Source: CAZBBC01 sp964489835
Lineage (GTDB): Bacteria; Calditrichota; Calditrichia; JAJRVZ01
DNA length: 34,130 nucleotides
Direction of reading: 5' to 3'
NCBI GenBank assembly: GCA_964489835.1
Contig: CAZBBC010000036.1
Coordinates: forward strand, 1 to 34,130
Shown: one piece after another, positions 17,068 to 25,711 of the stretch
How positions within the stretch are numbered: position 1 is the first letter of the stretch
Layout of the letters: every line of letters begins with the position of its first letter
Notes under the pieces: model-generated
What the model was told of the DNA's origin: nothing
The model's database searches: none
The model's input: the letters and a program-made list of their open reading frames with translations, nothing else
Position numbers and translations under genes: made by a program

Positions 17068-18198
17068 TCAGGAGCCAAACTTCTCCAAATAACGCCGGAC
17101 TAAGTTAGAGGATTTTTCATCTTTTTTGATCTTAAAGTAATGTTGCCAGTTCATTAAAAATTTTTTGATATTTTGGTAATCCTGTTCCTGTAAGATATCT
17201 AAAACTATCATTTCTTCAATTAGGCGGGTGCTCTCCGCCCAATCTTTACTTTGCCAATTACTTTGAAGGGATTTATAAAAAGAAGTAAATGTATTCTTAA
17301 GAAAATCCTCATTATCAGGATAACGGTAAAAAGCATCGGCAAAAACAGCGAAAGCAGCCATAAAGTCCTTTTTTGAAAACAATTGTTTTCCCCAGGAATA
17401 ATAGAGCCCAACTTCAAAATTGACATTCGACCTGGAATCCCGGTTGAACTGTTGAGCCAGCAGAACATAGTCGTAGGCAGCCTTATAGTCATTATTTTTT
17501 TTAGCCAGGTAAGCCCGGTTATAGGCCAACAGACCCAGCAATTCCGTGTTAGTAATAACACGTCCTTTGCTGTTTTCATGGTAATAGAGTTTATCCAAAC
17601 CTATACGCAGTACTTCGCTTTTAGGATAATACTGTGCCAGGTATTTAGAATACGCTTTTAAATTCTTCATTATGTCAAAACCCATCGTGCTGGTATTTTC
17701 AACAATCAGGTTCTCTCTGAAATTATTGAAAATGGTATATACATGGGTTGGTGTTTCAAAAGCCTCACAGGACCAGGTAAGATCTTCACATATGATATTA
17801 TATAAAATGGTCGCCGCTACACAGTTATATTCTTTATTGCGGACAATATCGGCCAGAGTGGTGGATTCAAAAGCGTAGGTTTTTAACCAGGCAGAATGCA
17901 GATACAAAAAAACTGTCTGGGCTGAGCCAACGGGATCATCGAATTCAAAAGGGAATGTTTTAATTTTAGTCAAAAGTTGATGGTACCAGTCCAAATAGAG
18001 CTGCAAGCTATCAGGGTGGGTAACACCGGAAAGGATGAATGCAGCTTCAATTTTACTATAATCGTCCAGGTAACCGTCGGCAATATCCTCTTCCAGAGAT
18101 TTTCTGCCAGCCCGGGTGGTTTGCACGAGTATAAAAATTAAAAGCACACAGAAAAGCAGTTTTTTTATTTTAATAAATATTCTATTCATCGTTTTCAA
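17068..18198 (-). CDS. Transglutaminase-like protein with TPR-type repeats
   Basis: The 376-residue protein has a signal peptide (MNRIFIKIKKLLFCVLLIF...; the ATG at 18189 may be the true start). At residues 121-160 the sequence NKEYNCVAATILYNIICED and ETPTHVYTIF gives Cys126 and His152 in the arrangement of transglutaminase-like Cys-His-Asp sites. Residues about 215-340 contain helical pairs (YNRAYLAKKNNDYKAAYDYV, KQLFSKKDFMAAFAVFADAF), TPR-like. Similar proteins occur widely in uncultured FCB-group bacteria; the role is unknown and the transglutaminase site could be a cysteine protease. Confidence 0.6.
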   Translation of the reverse strand: MKTMNRIFIKIKKLLFCVLLIFILVQTTRAGRKSLEEDIADGYLDDYSKIEAAFILSGVTHPDSLQLYLDWYHQLLTKIKTFPFEFDDPVGSAQTVFLYLHSAWLKTYAFESTTLADIVRNKEYNCVAATILYNIICEDLTWSCEAFETPTHVYTIFNNFRENLIVENTSTMGFDIMKNLKAYSKYLAQYYPKSEVLRIGLDKLYYHENSKGRVITNTELLGLLAYNRAYLAKKNNDYKAAYDYVLLAQQFNRDSRSNVNFEVGLYYSWGKQLFSKKDFMAAFAVFADAFYRYPDNEDFLKNTFTSFYKSLQSNWQSKDWAESTRLIEEMIVLDILQEQDYQNIKKFLMNWQHYFKIKKDEKSSNLVRRYLEKFGS

Positions 18199-18269
18199 AT
18201 ACGGATATTATTGTTACTGGATATCATCATCTGTTTCCCATTTCTTCCCGGCAGCCTAAGGGTAATTAG

Positions 18270-18365
18270 TCATAGATCGCGTCTTATTCTTCGCATTTTA
18301 GCTGCGGTGAATTTTTTCTGCCCACTGACATTGATTCCACGAAGCATTGATATGTATTTAATCAT
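18270..18365 (-). pseudogene. N-terminal fragment of a DUF1697 gene
   Basis: From ATG 18365 the minus strand reads MIKYISMLRGINVSGQKKF and a few more residues before a stop at 18270. The start of DUF1697 proteins is M.KYI.LLRGINV.G..K. The intact family is about 180 residues, so over 80 percent of the gene is missing. No C-terminal part is found nearby. It lies directly before the transglutaminase-like gene and next to the beta-sandwich remnant. Confidence 0.6.
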
Positions 18366-18402
18366 TTTTCTTGATCATTTGAAGTAAATAATGTGTGGTT
18401 CA

Positions 18403-18708
18403 CTAGGCTCGGCATCTTGTACTCCGGCATACAAATTTTAATCTGTGCGCAACGTGACCAAAGCCACTGACCACTCGACCGTCCTCATCGAAGAAGCCAA
18501 CGCGGGCTGTTCCCTCAGCAGAGATGTTCAACACCAGCTTGTCGCCTTCGAAGATTAGCGGTTTGGTCACGATAGTTCCGGTGGTGGTGCCTGCGTCCAG
18601 GGAGACGAAGCCATCCAGTCGCTGCTTCAGCATCAAGAGACGGTCGTGAATACCACCTTCCCTTTTCAAAATTATTTCTTGAACTTCGATTGTATAAGAG
18701 TAATTCAT
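18403..18708 (-). pseudogene. C-terminal remnant of a secreted glycosidase-associated beta-sandwich
   Basis: The open frame reads RLDGFVSLDAGTTTGTIVTK, then PLIFEGDKLVLNISAEG and ARVGFFDEDGRVVSGF, after about 30 unrelated residues. Segments of this kind (DGFVSLDAG...TKP..F.G..L.LN....G..RV...DxxG..I.GF) occur near the C-terminus of large secreted glycoside-hydrolase-like proteins, from memory of the pattern. The catalytic part is missing and after GF the expected continuation is replaced by a basic tail. A short expressed protein is possible but unlikely. High GC inside compared with flanks suggests foreign origin. Confidence 0.55.
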
Positions 18709-18768
18709 TAAGCATTTTTTTATTGTCGAAGATCCGTTAATGACTGGATTTGAAAGGACAAAGACACG

Positions 18769-19614
18769 TTAGCCGGTGTAAGTGGAGAATTTGATTGCAT
18801 TCTTATTGTTACGTTTCACCGAGTACATCAACTCATCTGTCATTCTTACTAATTCGTCAATTCCTTGGGGTGCGGCAGTGCATGTCACTACACCAATGCT
18901 TAATGTTATTGGCCAATTGCTCTGTCGCATTGCTTCTAAGAGAGCAATTTGGATTTTAGAAAGAGTAATACGGGCCGATTCTTCGTTAGTTTCGGGCAAT
19001 AATAATGCAAATTCATCGCCGCCTAGTCGCGCAACCACATCCGTTTTTCGTATATTATTTTTAAGAGAGCTTACCACCGTGCGGAGAACCTGGTCACCGA
19101 TTAGGTGTCCGAAATGATCGTTCACCATTTTGAAGTTGTCAAGATCAAGATAGGCTAGTGTAAATGGATGCTGAAATCTTTGAAAACGGTTAATTTCTAT
19201 CTGCGTTAATTCATAAAAGAAGCGTGAGTTCACCGCTCCAGTCAAATAATCTGAACGAGCCAGTTCGCCCTCCCGTATCATGGCTTTTCTTAATGCTGAC
19301 AATAGCAAGGTGATGATAATAAAAAAAATGAGTCGGATCAGGGTATTCCAAAAAGGAATGAGAGGATGTGAATAAGTATGCCCTGTGGCTATATCAGCGC
19401 TAATCCATACAAAGGCACTGATAAATGAAACGATGAGTCCAAATCGTTGACCCGATAGCCAAGTAGTAAAAAAAATTGGAAGCACATAGAACACCGAAAA
19501 TCCAAGCTCAAACCCTGTCAGGAAATCAGTGATTCCTATGACACAGATGAGCGTAAATCCTAAGAACAAATGGAAGGTTTGACTTTTTTTCTCAAAAATC
19601 GCTAACAAGTTCAC
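18769..19614 (-). CDS. Membrane-bound diguanylate cyclase (GGDEF)
   Basis: The 281-residue protein has several hydrophobic helices in residues 10-108, then a GGDEF domain at about 118-275. DLDNFKMVNDHFGH gives the metal and nucleotide-binding region, GGDEF is intact at 198-202, and RKTD at 189-192 sits five residues before it, the position of the allosteric inhibition (I) site. LSIGVV follows. It should make c-di-GMP from GTP with product inhibition. The N-terminal region has no recognisable sensor domain, so the signal is unknown. No c-di-GMP effector is in the window. Confidence 0.93.
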   Translation of the reverse strand: MNLLAIFEKKSQTFHLFLGFTLICVIGITDFLTGFELGFSVFYVLPIFFTTWLSGQRFGLIVSFISAFVWISADIATGHTYSHPLIPFWNTLIRLIFFIIITLLLSALRKAMIREGELARSDYLTGAVNSRFFYELTQIEINRFQRFQHPFTLAYLDLDNFKMVNDHFGHLIGDQVLRTVVSSLKNNIRKTDVVARLGGDEFALLLPETNEESARITLSKIQIALLEAMRQSNWPITLSIGVVTCTAAPQGIDELVRMTDELMYSVKRNNKNAIKFSTYTG

Positions 19615-19712
19615 TACTGTTACCTAAAAGTTCTCACAAAATTCATTATCTCTCTTCTTAACTTTGGATTTGGCAAATGAAATATTCCTTTAAAACGATA
19701 GTAGTATAAGCA

Positions 19713-20465
19713 CTATAACCCATTTATCATTTGAAACACACGTTCCGGTTCATTCCGCGAGCTTGTGCGCAGAAATTGTGCTTGTCCTACTGCTACTTCG
19801 AAATCATCTTTTTCCATGGCTTCAATAGTTGCCTCTGCAACTATTCCGGGCTTGATTCCTCGATCTGTTTGACCTCTTCTTTGTCGTGCTCCTCGGTCCA
19901 GTTCTGTATCAGTTGTTGGGGGTATGATCTCAAAGACCTTTATTGATGTATCTTTCAACTGATATCTCAATGATAGAGTAAAAGAATGCAACGCTGCTTT
20001 TGTAGCACAATAGACAGGCATAATGGTGATTGGAATAAAAGCAAGTCCTGATGAGATGTTTACAATGGCTGCTTCTTTTTGGGTCATCAGATGTGGGACA
20101 AACTGGGCAGAAAGATGAACCGGAGCCTGCAAATTTATGTTAATTTCATTCTCATCACCTTGAAGGTCGGTAGTTCCTTTTTTAAAGTCAATCGCTTTCT
20201 GAACGCCGGCGTTGTTGATTAGGATATTAAAATCCTTATGGTTTTCTTTCACCCAATGATACAGGCGATCTCTATCCTCCGGGTTAGCGACATCGAATTT
20301 CATGGTCTGGAGTTTAGAGAATTTGTCCTTCGCCTGGACAAGTTTATCCTCTCGTCGACCACAGATGATAACTTTATTTTCCACTCGTAAAAAAGCTTCT
20401 GCCAGGGCCAAACCTATACCAGTTGCTCCTCCAGTGATTAAAATAGTGTTTCCGGATATGTGCAT
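19713..20465 (-). CDS. SDR-family oxidoreductase (DltE-like)
   Basis: Starting at ATG 20465 (MHISGNTILI), the 250-residue protein has TGGATGIG at 11-18, NNAG at 84-87, a catalytic Ser in NISSG at about 137-140 and YCATK (Tyr152, Lys156). This is the classical short-chain dehydrogenase set. GGAG lies at 8 nt before that ATG; an upstream GTG would put it inside the gene. The closest subtype I recognise is DltE-like, judged from TDTELDRGARQRRG in the substrate loop. Substrate unknown. It lies between the GGDEF gene and the DUF1284-like gene. Confidence 0.88.
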   Translation of the reverse strand: MHISGNTILITGGATGIGLALAEAFLRVENKVIICGRREDKLVQAKDKFSKLQTMKFDVANPEDRDRLYHWVKENHKDFNILINNAGVQKAIDFKKGTTDLQGDENEININLQAPVHLSAQFVPHLMTQKEAAIVNISSGLAFIPITIMPVYCATKAALHSFTLSLRYQLKDTSIKVFEIIPPTTDTELDRGARQRRGQTDRGIKPGIVAEATIEAMEKDDFEVAVGQAQFLRTSSRNEPERVFQMINGL

Positions 20466-20551
20466 GAGAATCTCCACTATAGTTTAGTTAAATGTGTATT
20501 CTAAAATCCTAACAATGAAATTAAGTGATATTTTATAAAGCATCAGCTAGT

Positions 20552-21028
20552 TTAAGATAATGGCTGTAGAAAAAACTGGATACCCTTCATTAATCTTTGT
20601 GCTCTTTTTTTTGTCATGTCATCAGGAATTTCGCGGTAAATGTCTGTAATATCTCCCATATAATTTTTTAATCGATTAACTAATTCGCGGGCACTAAGTT
20701 TGTCTCCTTGTTTTACTCTAATTCTTTCGCACCATCGTCCGTCAATCAGAAGATTCCATTCTTTTTTTGATGATGGTGCTGTTGGTCTGTATGAATTATC
20801 TATTGTATCATCACAGGAACCACTGATATTATGTATGCATGGTCCGCAAATGTCATCTGCACCCAGTTCTATTTTTAAAAGAACATTATGATCATGGAAA
20901 ATACGCTCTGATATAATGTGAACAGCATGTCCATAAGGATGAGGTTGGAAGGTTCTTTCTCCACCTCCAAATGAAGTAATAATATCCACAAAATGATGTG
21001 GCTTTATTGCAATGGTCTGCTCAAACAT
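20552..21028 (-). CDS. DUF1284-like cysteine-containing protein
   Basis: The 158-residue protein has the HH at residues 11-12 (IKPHHFVDII), the ADDICGPC motif at about 57-64, and further cysteines at 72 and 100, suggesting a metal or Fe-S site. DUF1284 proteins have a similar HHxLxx...DDICxPC layout; similar short proteins occur near URO-D-like methyltransferase genes, from memory. It starts 43 bp after the end of the MtaA-like gene, so the pair is probably co-transcribed. Function unknown. Confidence 0.6.
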   Translation of the reverse strand: MFEQTIAIKPHHFVDIITSFGGGERTFQPHPYGHAVHIISERIFHDHNVLLKIELGADDICGPCIHNISGSCDDTIDNSYRPTAPSSKKEWNLLIDGRWCERIRVKQGDKLSARELVNRLKNYMGDITDIYREIPDDMTKKRAQRLMKGIQFFLQPLS

Positions 21029-21071
21029 TTTCTTTCTTCTCCTTGTCTAAACGATAGCGTTTAATCCCGTT

Positions 21072-22097
21072 CTACGGGACCGCGCGATATCGGCGACCGG
21101 CCCGCATGAATGCCTGGACGTTCTCTACTGGAGTTTCCTGAGGCAGGTCGCACCCGGTGCTGAGGAGGAAATTCGGATAGGGCGCCATCCGTTCCAGAAG
21201 GTCGTTCACCTCTGCTTCGACATCTCCAGGGCTGCCATTAAGAAGGACTCCCGTCGGATTGATGTTACCCATGATGATAACGTCTGACGACAGTCCCTGG
21301 GCCACTATGGGAAGATCGACTCCGGCCTCAGGAGAATCGAGACTTATTGCATCGATACCCGCCTCGACCATTTTACCCACCAGATGCATCGTGTTTCCAC
21401 AGGTGTGGTAGATTGTAGACACCCCGGTGTATGCGCAACTGTGTACAATATGGCGTACATAGGTGGCGGAGAATTCACCGAAGTGGTCGGGACCCAGCAT
21501 CACGGCGCTTGGTTCAAGGATGCAGATGACTTGAGCTCCGGCGGCGACGAGGAGTCGGACATATCCCTGGATCTTCTCCGTTGTGAATTGGCAAAGCTCG
21601 TGCAAATCGTCGGGTCGTAAGACGGTAGCCATGGCGGCGTCATCGGCGCCCATAATCAGGGCCGCTAGAGAATATGGCCCCGTCACATAAGCCCCCTTTA
21701 GAATCGACTGTGGCAGTCCAATGGACATCAGCTTCAGTGTCTCGGCATAGCCGAGGAGCCGTGTATCGAAAGAAGTATTAATATTCTTTGCCCTCGCGAG
21801 ATCATCCATGAAGAACTTGCTCTTGACGACGGTAGGGCTCTCCGTTTCCGGAAAGACCGTATATCTACCCAAGGCATTGGCCTCAACGGCCAAGTCCATC
21901 AACGGGAATATCACATCTGGCTCAAATGATTCGGCAATGGCCTTCATGACCTTAAAATGCTCGCCGTAGTTCTGTTGGGCGAGTTTGATGGTGCAATTCG
22001 TCATGTTGAGACCGAGAGACCCCGCAAGCGGCGCCACCATACGTCGGCCTTGATTCCTCATGCTAAGGATCTTGTTTTGGAAAGAATTCCGTATCAT
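21072..22097 (-). CDS. MtaA/CmuA-type URO-D-fold methyltransferase
   Basis: At 341 residues the protein matches MtaA length. YHTCGN places His231 and Cys233, and STGCDLP places Cys316, the His-x-Cys...Cys zinc site of the cobamide:CoM methyltransferase branch of the URO-D superfamily. ILEPSAVMLGP and GNINPTG are also family motifs. Members move a methyl group between a corrinoid protein and a thiol or other acceptor. Corrinoid protein and activase genes are absent from the window. Note GC-rich codon use compared with flanks, compatible with transfer. An adjacent DUF1284-like gene follows by 43 bp. Confidence 0.85.
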   Translation of the reverse strand: MIRNSFQNKILSMRNQGRRMVAPLAGSLGLNMTNCTIKLAQQNYGEHFKVMKAIAESFEPDVIFPLMDLAVEANALGRYTVFPETESPTVVKSKFFMDDLARAKNINTSFDTRLLGYAETLKLMSIGLPQSILKGAYVTGPYSLAALIMGADDAAMATVLRPDDLHELCQFTTEKIQGYVRLLVAAGAQVICILEPSAVMLGPDHFGEFSATYVRHIVHSCAYTGVSTIYHTCGNTMHLVGKMVEAGIDAISLDSPEAGVDLPIVAQGLSSDVIIMGNINPTGVLLNGSPGDVEAEVNDLLERMAPYPNFLLSTGCDLPQETPVENVQAFMRAGRRYRAVP

Positions 22098-22271
22098 CTT
22101 CTTGCTCCTGAGTGTCCTCGTCCGAATCGAACAATGATTAGATGGATCCGCATAAAATGCGGCGTTCTGTTTTCCTGCCCGCAGGACACGCCTTTGGATT
22201 GTTTTCCAGAGGCGTACTAACCCCTCTTCATTCTTGGCTGATTGCGCTTTGGTTCGCGGTCTATCACAGCA

Positions 22272-23360
22272 TTAATTACGTATTTTTCCGGTTACGGCAT
22301 CAAAAAATGCCAACACATTTTCAATCGGTGTATCATCCTGAATATTGTGGGCCGGCCCTACAATATATCCGCCATTTGCGCCCAGAATTTTAATACGCTC
22401 TCTAACCGCTTTTTTAATTTGTTCCGGTGTTCCAAATGGCAATAATTGCTGAACGTCTATACCGCCAAAAAAGATAAGATCCCGGCCAAATCTTTCTTTT
22501 AATAACCGATAATCCATATCTTTGGCCAGCGGCTGAATAGGGTTTAATATATCCAGTCCGATATCAATAAAATCCGGTATAATCGGGAGGATGGAACCAC
22601 AGCTGTGCCAGGCAATTTTTATATCCGGGTTAATTTTTCGAAATGACTCGAACATAAATTTGATACGTGGCTTAAATACCTGGCGCCATGTCTGCGGTGC
22701 GATAATCATCCCATTCTGACCCCCAAAATCATCACCGGCCCATATTAAGTCAGCACCTAGTTCAATCAGAGTCTGTCCAATGGTAATATTGATAGTCATG
22801 ATTCTGTCAAATAAGGGGTCGACATAGGGAGCACCGGTGATCATATCGGTCAGTAACTTTTCCAGACCGGTCAGGTACCAGGCGGTTTCAAAAATCGACG
22901 TTTCCAGATCAGCAACAACACCGTATGCCGCACCATATCTTTCAATAGCTGCCTCTGCTGCCCTGAATCTGCCTTCGGCAGTAGGGGACGGAAAGGAGTA
23001 ATTTTCAATATCTGCGGCAGTTTCTGCCCCTGACAGTGGATATTCAATAAATTCATTATACAGTCCGACATTTTTAAAACGCATCCCCCATTCATTGCTG
23101 ATAATACCCTTAATATCAACAATCATGGGATGACTATCCGGAGAACAGGCCGCAATTCCGACGGCGTCATTACCCAATGTGGTTAATACATTCATATGAG
23201 ATATGCGGGTGGAAAGAAGTGAATCCAGGGGTTCTTCGTATGCGAGATTTATTTCAGCAGACATTTTTTTTGCCACCTGAGGGGTAAAGGTAGCAAAAAG
23301 TGGCGGCCGATCGGGGATCCCCCTGTTAATTGTGGTTAAGAAGCGTTGCCGGGAATTCAT
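22272..23360 (-). CDS. URO-D-family protein, second copy
   Basis: The ATG at 23360 (MNSRQRFLTTINRGIPDRPP) is preferred over an upstream TTG because AAGGTTG lies at the right distance. The N-terminal RGIPDRPP and C-terminal GGIDVQQLLPFGTPEQ are typical of uroporphyrinogen decarboxylase-like proteins. WHSCGS gives a His-x-Cys pair at about 252-254. In place of a third cysteine there is GPAHNIQDDTP, as in many uncharacterised members. It is probably a cytoplasmic methyltransferase-like protein, not heme biosynthetic. It lies 174 bp upstream of the MtaA-like gene, with no gene between. Confidence 0.82.
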   Translation of the reverse strand: MNSRQRFLTTINRGIPDRPPLFATFTPQVAKKMSAEINLAYEEPLDSLLSTRISHMNVLTTLGNDAVGIAACSPDSHPMIVDIKGIISNEWGMRFKNVGLYNEFIEYPLSGAETAADIENYSFPSPTAEGRFRAAEAAIERYGAAYGVVADLETSIFETAWYLTGLEKLLTDMITGAPYVDPLFDRIMTINITIGQTLIELGADLIWAGDDFGGQNGMIIAPQTWRQVFKPRIKFMFESFRKINPDIKIAWHSCGSILPIIPDFIDIGLDILNPIQPLAKDMDYRLLKERFGRDLIFFGGIDVQQLLPFGTPEQIKKAVRERIKILGANGGYIVGPAHNIQDDTPIENVLAFFDAVTGKIRN

Positions 23361-23377
23361 ATTCAACCTTTTTTATT

Positions 23378-23564
23378 CATACCGCAGCTATGCTGCAATC
23401 AAAGCAAAAAAATAGTCCACAGATTTCACGGATTGACACGGATTCAATTTAAAAATTATTATTAGTTTAGTTTTAATCCGTGTCCGGCTGCGCCGGATAA
23501 TCCGTGGATAAAAGATTTTAAAATCTTTGCTTAAAAAACAAAGTTTTTGACTATCATAGCATAG
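23378..23564. repeat. Dispersed nested-palindrome repeat, copy C
   Basis: CATACCGCAGCTATGCTGC begins the copy with GCAGC/GCTGC mini-hairpin, followed by TCCACAGATTTCACGG, the right arm with CCGGCTGCGCCGG and AATCCGTGGA, and the ACAAAGTTTTTGACTATCAT end. It lies between the rhaT stop and the second URO-D gene, within 20 bp of either. Confidence 0.85.
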
Positions 23565-23583
23565 CCCATTCTGAATCTAGTGA

Positions 23584-24636
23584 TTACCTCACTTCAAACG
23601 TCTGGATATAATTACCAAGACCAATAATCATTGTTGATAACACCAATATGATCAGACCGAGAACAATAATTCTTAGTGTTTTGTGGCTTGAGCCTTTCCA
23701 TTCTTTTAGAATGAGTCCCCACATATTACTGAATATGATGATAAAGGCCATATGAATGCTCCAACTGGCAAAATCATACGCACCCATTTTTGTCGTGCCC
23801 ATGCCATAAAACATAAACTGAAAATACCAGGTAATACCGGCAAGGGCTGAAAAAAAGTAGTTGTTAAGTACCGGTGTCTTCTCTGTTTTAATATAGTCAC
23901 CGATTGACTTATTTTTTATTGATAGAAAAAGACACCATATAAAATTGGTTGTAAAACCACCGAGTAAAATAAAAATAAAAATCGGACTATTACTGAATAA
24001 TTTGGGAGTTCCATATTGTATGGCTAATTCCGCTATCGGTTTACCGGCGGCAATCCCGAATGCAAAACAGGCACTCATAACACCAGCAATAATTGCCACC
24101 CAAATTCCCTTTTTTAAATCAAATTCTTTGATATGCTCGGTTTTTTGTTCATTCGATAATTCTTTATCTTTTAATATACCGGCACGTCCCGTAATGGCAA
24201 TACCGATAAGACAGATCAGTACGCCCCCCAGTGTAACCAGTCCGGATGTTTGCGATATCAGAAGGTAAAACTTTCCAAAATAAATAGGGGGAACTAAGGT
24301 GCCAAATGTTGCGGTTAATCCTAGCGCTAGTGCCATTCCCAATGACATACCCAGATATCGCATAGTCAGACCAAATGTTAATCCACCGATACCCCACAGA
24401 ACACCAAATATATAGGGCCAGAGCATCTGCGAAAAAGAAATTTGTTTGAGTAAAAAAAGTAAATCGGGAACAAAAATGACAGAAGTTACCCAGGGAGCAA
24501 TAATCCAGGCAAATAAACCGCCAACCAGCCAGTATACTTCCCAGGCCCAATTTTTTACTTTATTAAAGGGTATATAAAAACTACCGGCAGCAAACCCACC
24601 AACTGCATGATAAAAAATTCCAAGAATAGGATTCAT
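23584..24636 (-). CDS. rhaT: L-rhamnose/proton symporter
   Basis: The 350-residue membrane protein starts MNPILGIFYHAVGGFAAGSF, the characteristic RhaT beginning, followed by about ten hydrophobic segments, FNKVKNWAWEVYWLVGG, GVLWGIGGLTFGLTMRYLG and SLGMALALGLTATFGTL. Length and motifs match E. coli RhaT (344 residues). It should bring rhamnose or a related deoxysugar through the inner membrane with a proton. No rhaABD genes are in the window. It is upstream of the second URO-D gene with repeat copy C between. Confidence 0.93.
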   Translation of the reverse strand: MNPILGIFYHAVGGFAAGSFYIPFNKVKNWAWEVYWLVGGLFAWIIAPWVTSVIFVPDLLFLLKQISFSQMLWPYIFGVLWGIGGLTFGLTMRYLGMSLGMALALGLTATFGTLVPPIYFGKFYLLISQTSGLVTLGGVLICLIGIAITGRAGILKDKELSNEQKTEHIKEFDLKKGIWVAIIAGVMSACFAFGIAAGKPIAELAIQYGTPKLFSNSPIFIFILLGGFTTNFIWCLFLSIKNKSIGDYIKTEKTPVLNNYFFSALAGITWYFQFMFYGMGTTKMGAYDFASWSIHMAFIIIFSNMWGLILKEWKGSSHKTLRIIVLGLIILVLSTMIIGLGNYIQTFEVR

Positions 24637-24651
24637 TGTTAATCTCGCTTT

Positions 24652-24902
24652 TTATTCTTTATGACAGATAGGATTTTTTCCTAAGGATATTGAATATACT
24701 TTAAGCAAATTTTGGCCACTATATATTGCCAGTTGTCTCTTCGATTTAGTTACAATCACTTTACCAGCAAGCCTTTTATCGGATTAGAAGAGGTTGGCCA
24801 ATTCGCATACACCAACAATAATACTAAAAAAGATATGATAACTACAATTGATTTTTTCAAAGTGGCAAGATTGTCCAATATAGTGTCAATGTTATCCAGC
24901 AA
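24652..24902 (-). pseudogene. Broken L,D-transpeptidase gene remnant
   Basis: The minus strand has a membrane-anchor-like stretch (LDNIDTILDNLATLKKSIVV, then IISFLVLLLVYANW) and, in another frame from about 24775, VIVTKSKRQLAIYSGQNLLK followed by VYSISLGKNPICHK, then a stop at 24652. The second part is the start of a YkuD (L,D-transpeptidase) domain, in which the strand reads VxKSxRxLxxYxxGxxxxxYxVxLGxxPxGHK. The catalytic HGxx...SxGCxR part is absent. So it is frameshifted and truncated, and cannot make a working enzyme. No ATG is seen; the anchor frame begins just after the stop of the DUF3592-like remnant. Confidence 0.68.
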
Positions 24903-24914
24903 AAAAGGGATAAA

Positions 24915-25711
24915 TTATTTACTGCGATTAAACACCGGTATCTCAAACTGTGCCGCATAATCTATGCCGGATACAGCAGCGTTTATTTCCAGCCGCCACA
25001 GAATACGATCATCTTCAGGTATCATTTGGGTCTGGTGTAAGTTATTAGGGATGGCCAGGTCAATAGAGACAGCCAGCCGATGATATTCCAAACAATCGTA
25101 AAACCTGTCAGTAACCGCAAACTCTGGGGATGCATCTGGACCGCATAACCGGCTGCCCAATCTTCCCGCTGCGTCCATGGTTTCTCGGACCATTCCTGCT
25201 GCATCCTTTCGATTTCCTCATCGGACAGGGATGCATCTACATATCTATAAGTTTTGCTCGTACGCTGGCCACTCTGTCCGTAGAAACCGCTTATCTGTTG
25301 TTGTTTCTGATTTACCAGAATCTGTTTTTTCCCCTTGGGTTCGTTAAAAAGACGGTAACCGGCGTAACCTACGCTACAAAAATTAAGGCCAAAGATCGCC
25401 AGTCCGGCAAAACCTCCCAGCTCACCGGAAATAAGCAGGGCCACACTGCCTATCAGCATGACACCACCAGCACCGCCGAATACGACGCCTGCGACAGTAC
25501 CTGTACCACGTGGAGATTCTTCCCCCAACGCGGGTAGCAAAATCCGCTGCCCGGCCCATCCCAACCCGGCGAAACCCGCTCCGATGATGGCAATACCAAA
25601 GAAAGCCACCCAATCACCGGTAAATAGTATGATAATAGCAATGATGCAGAAAAAAACACCAAATCCAATAACTATGCGCAGGACTATCTTGACGAGTGAA
25701 TCAGAGTTCAT
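24915..25711 (-). pseudogene. Internally deleted DUF3592-like membrane protein gene
   Basis: From ATG 25711 an open frame encodes helices at about residues 8-50 and 67-115, a cytoplasmic linker with QKQQQISGFYGQSG, KPWTQREDWAAG and the start of another helix (IVWNIIGWLSLLTW). It then stops at 25022. The other frame from about 25052 reads IPNNLHQTQMIPEDDRILWR, then LEINAAVSGIDYAAQFEIPV, and stops at 24915. That tail resembles the ending of DUF3592-like membrane proteins (xxDRIxWxLEVxAxxPGxDYxAxFEVPVF), which in my memory have a long middle section. The middle is absent and the frame is shifted at the join. A short truncated protein of 229 residues could still be made. Confidence 0.6.

Noticed and set aside
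21072..23360. Heme biosynthesis HemE
   Set aside because: The motifs are the His-x-Cys methyltransferase type and no other heme genes are near.
25022..25193. Programmed frameshift in the DUF3592-like gene
   Set aside because: No slippery heptamer is apparent and the expected middle of the protein is absent, so a deletion is simpler.
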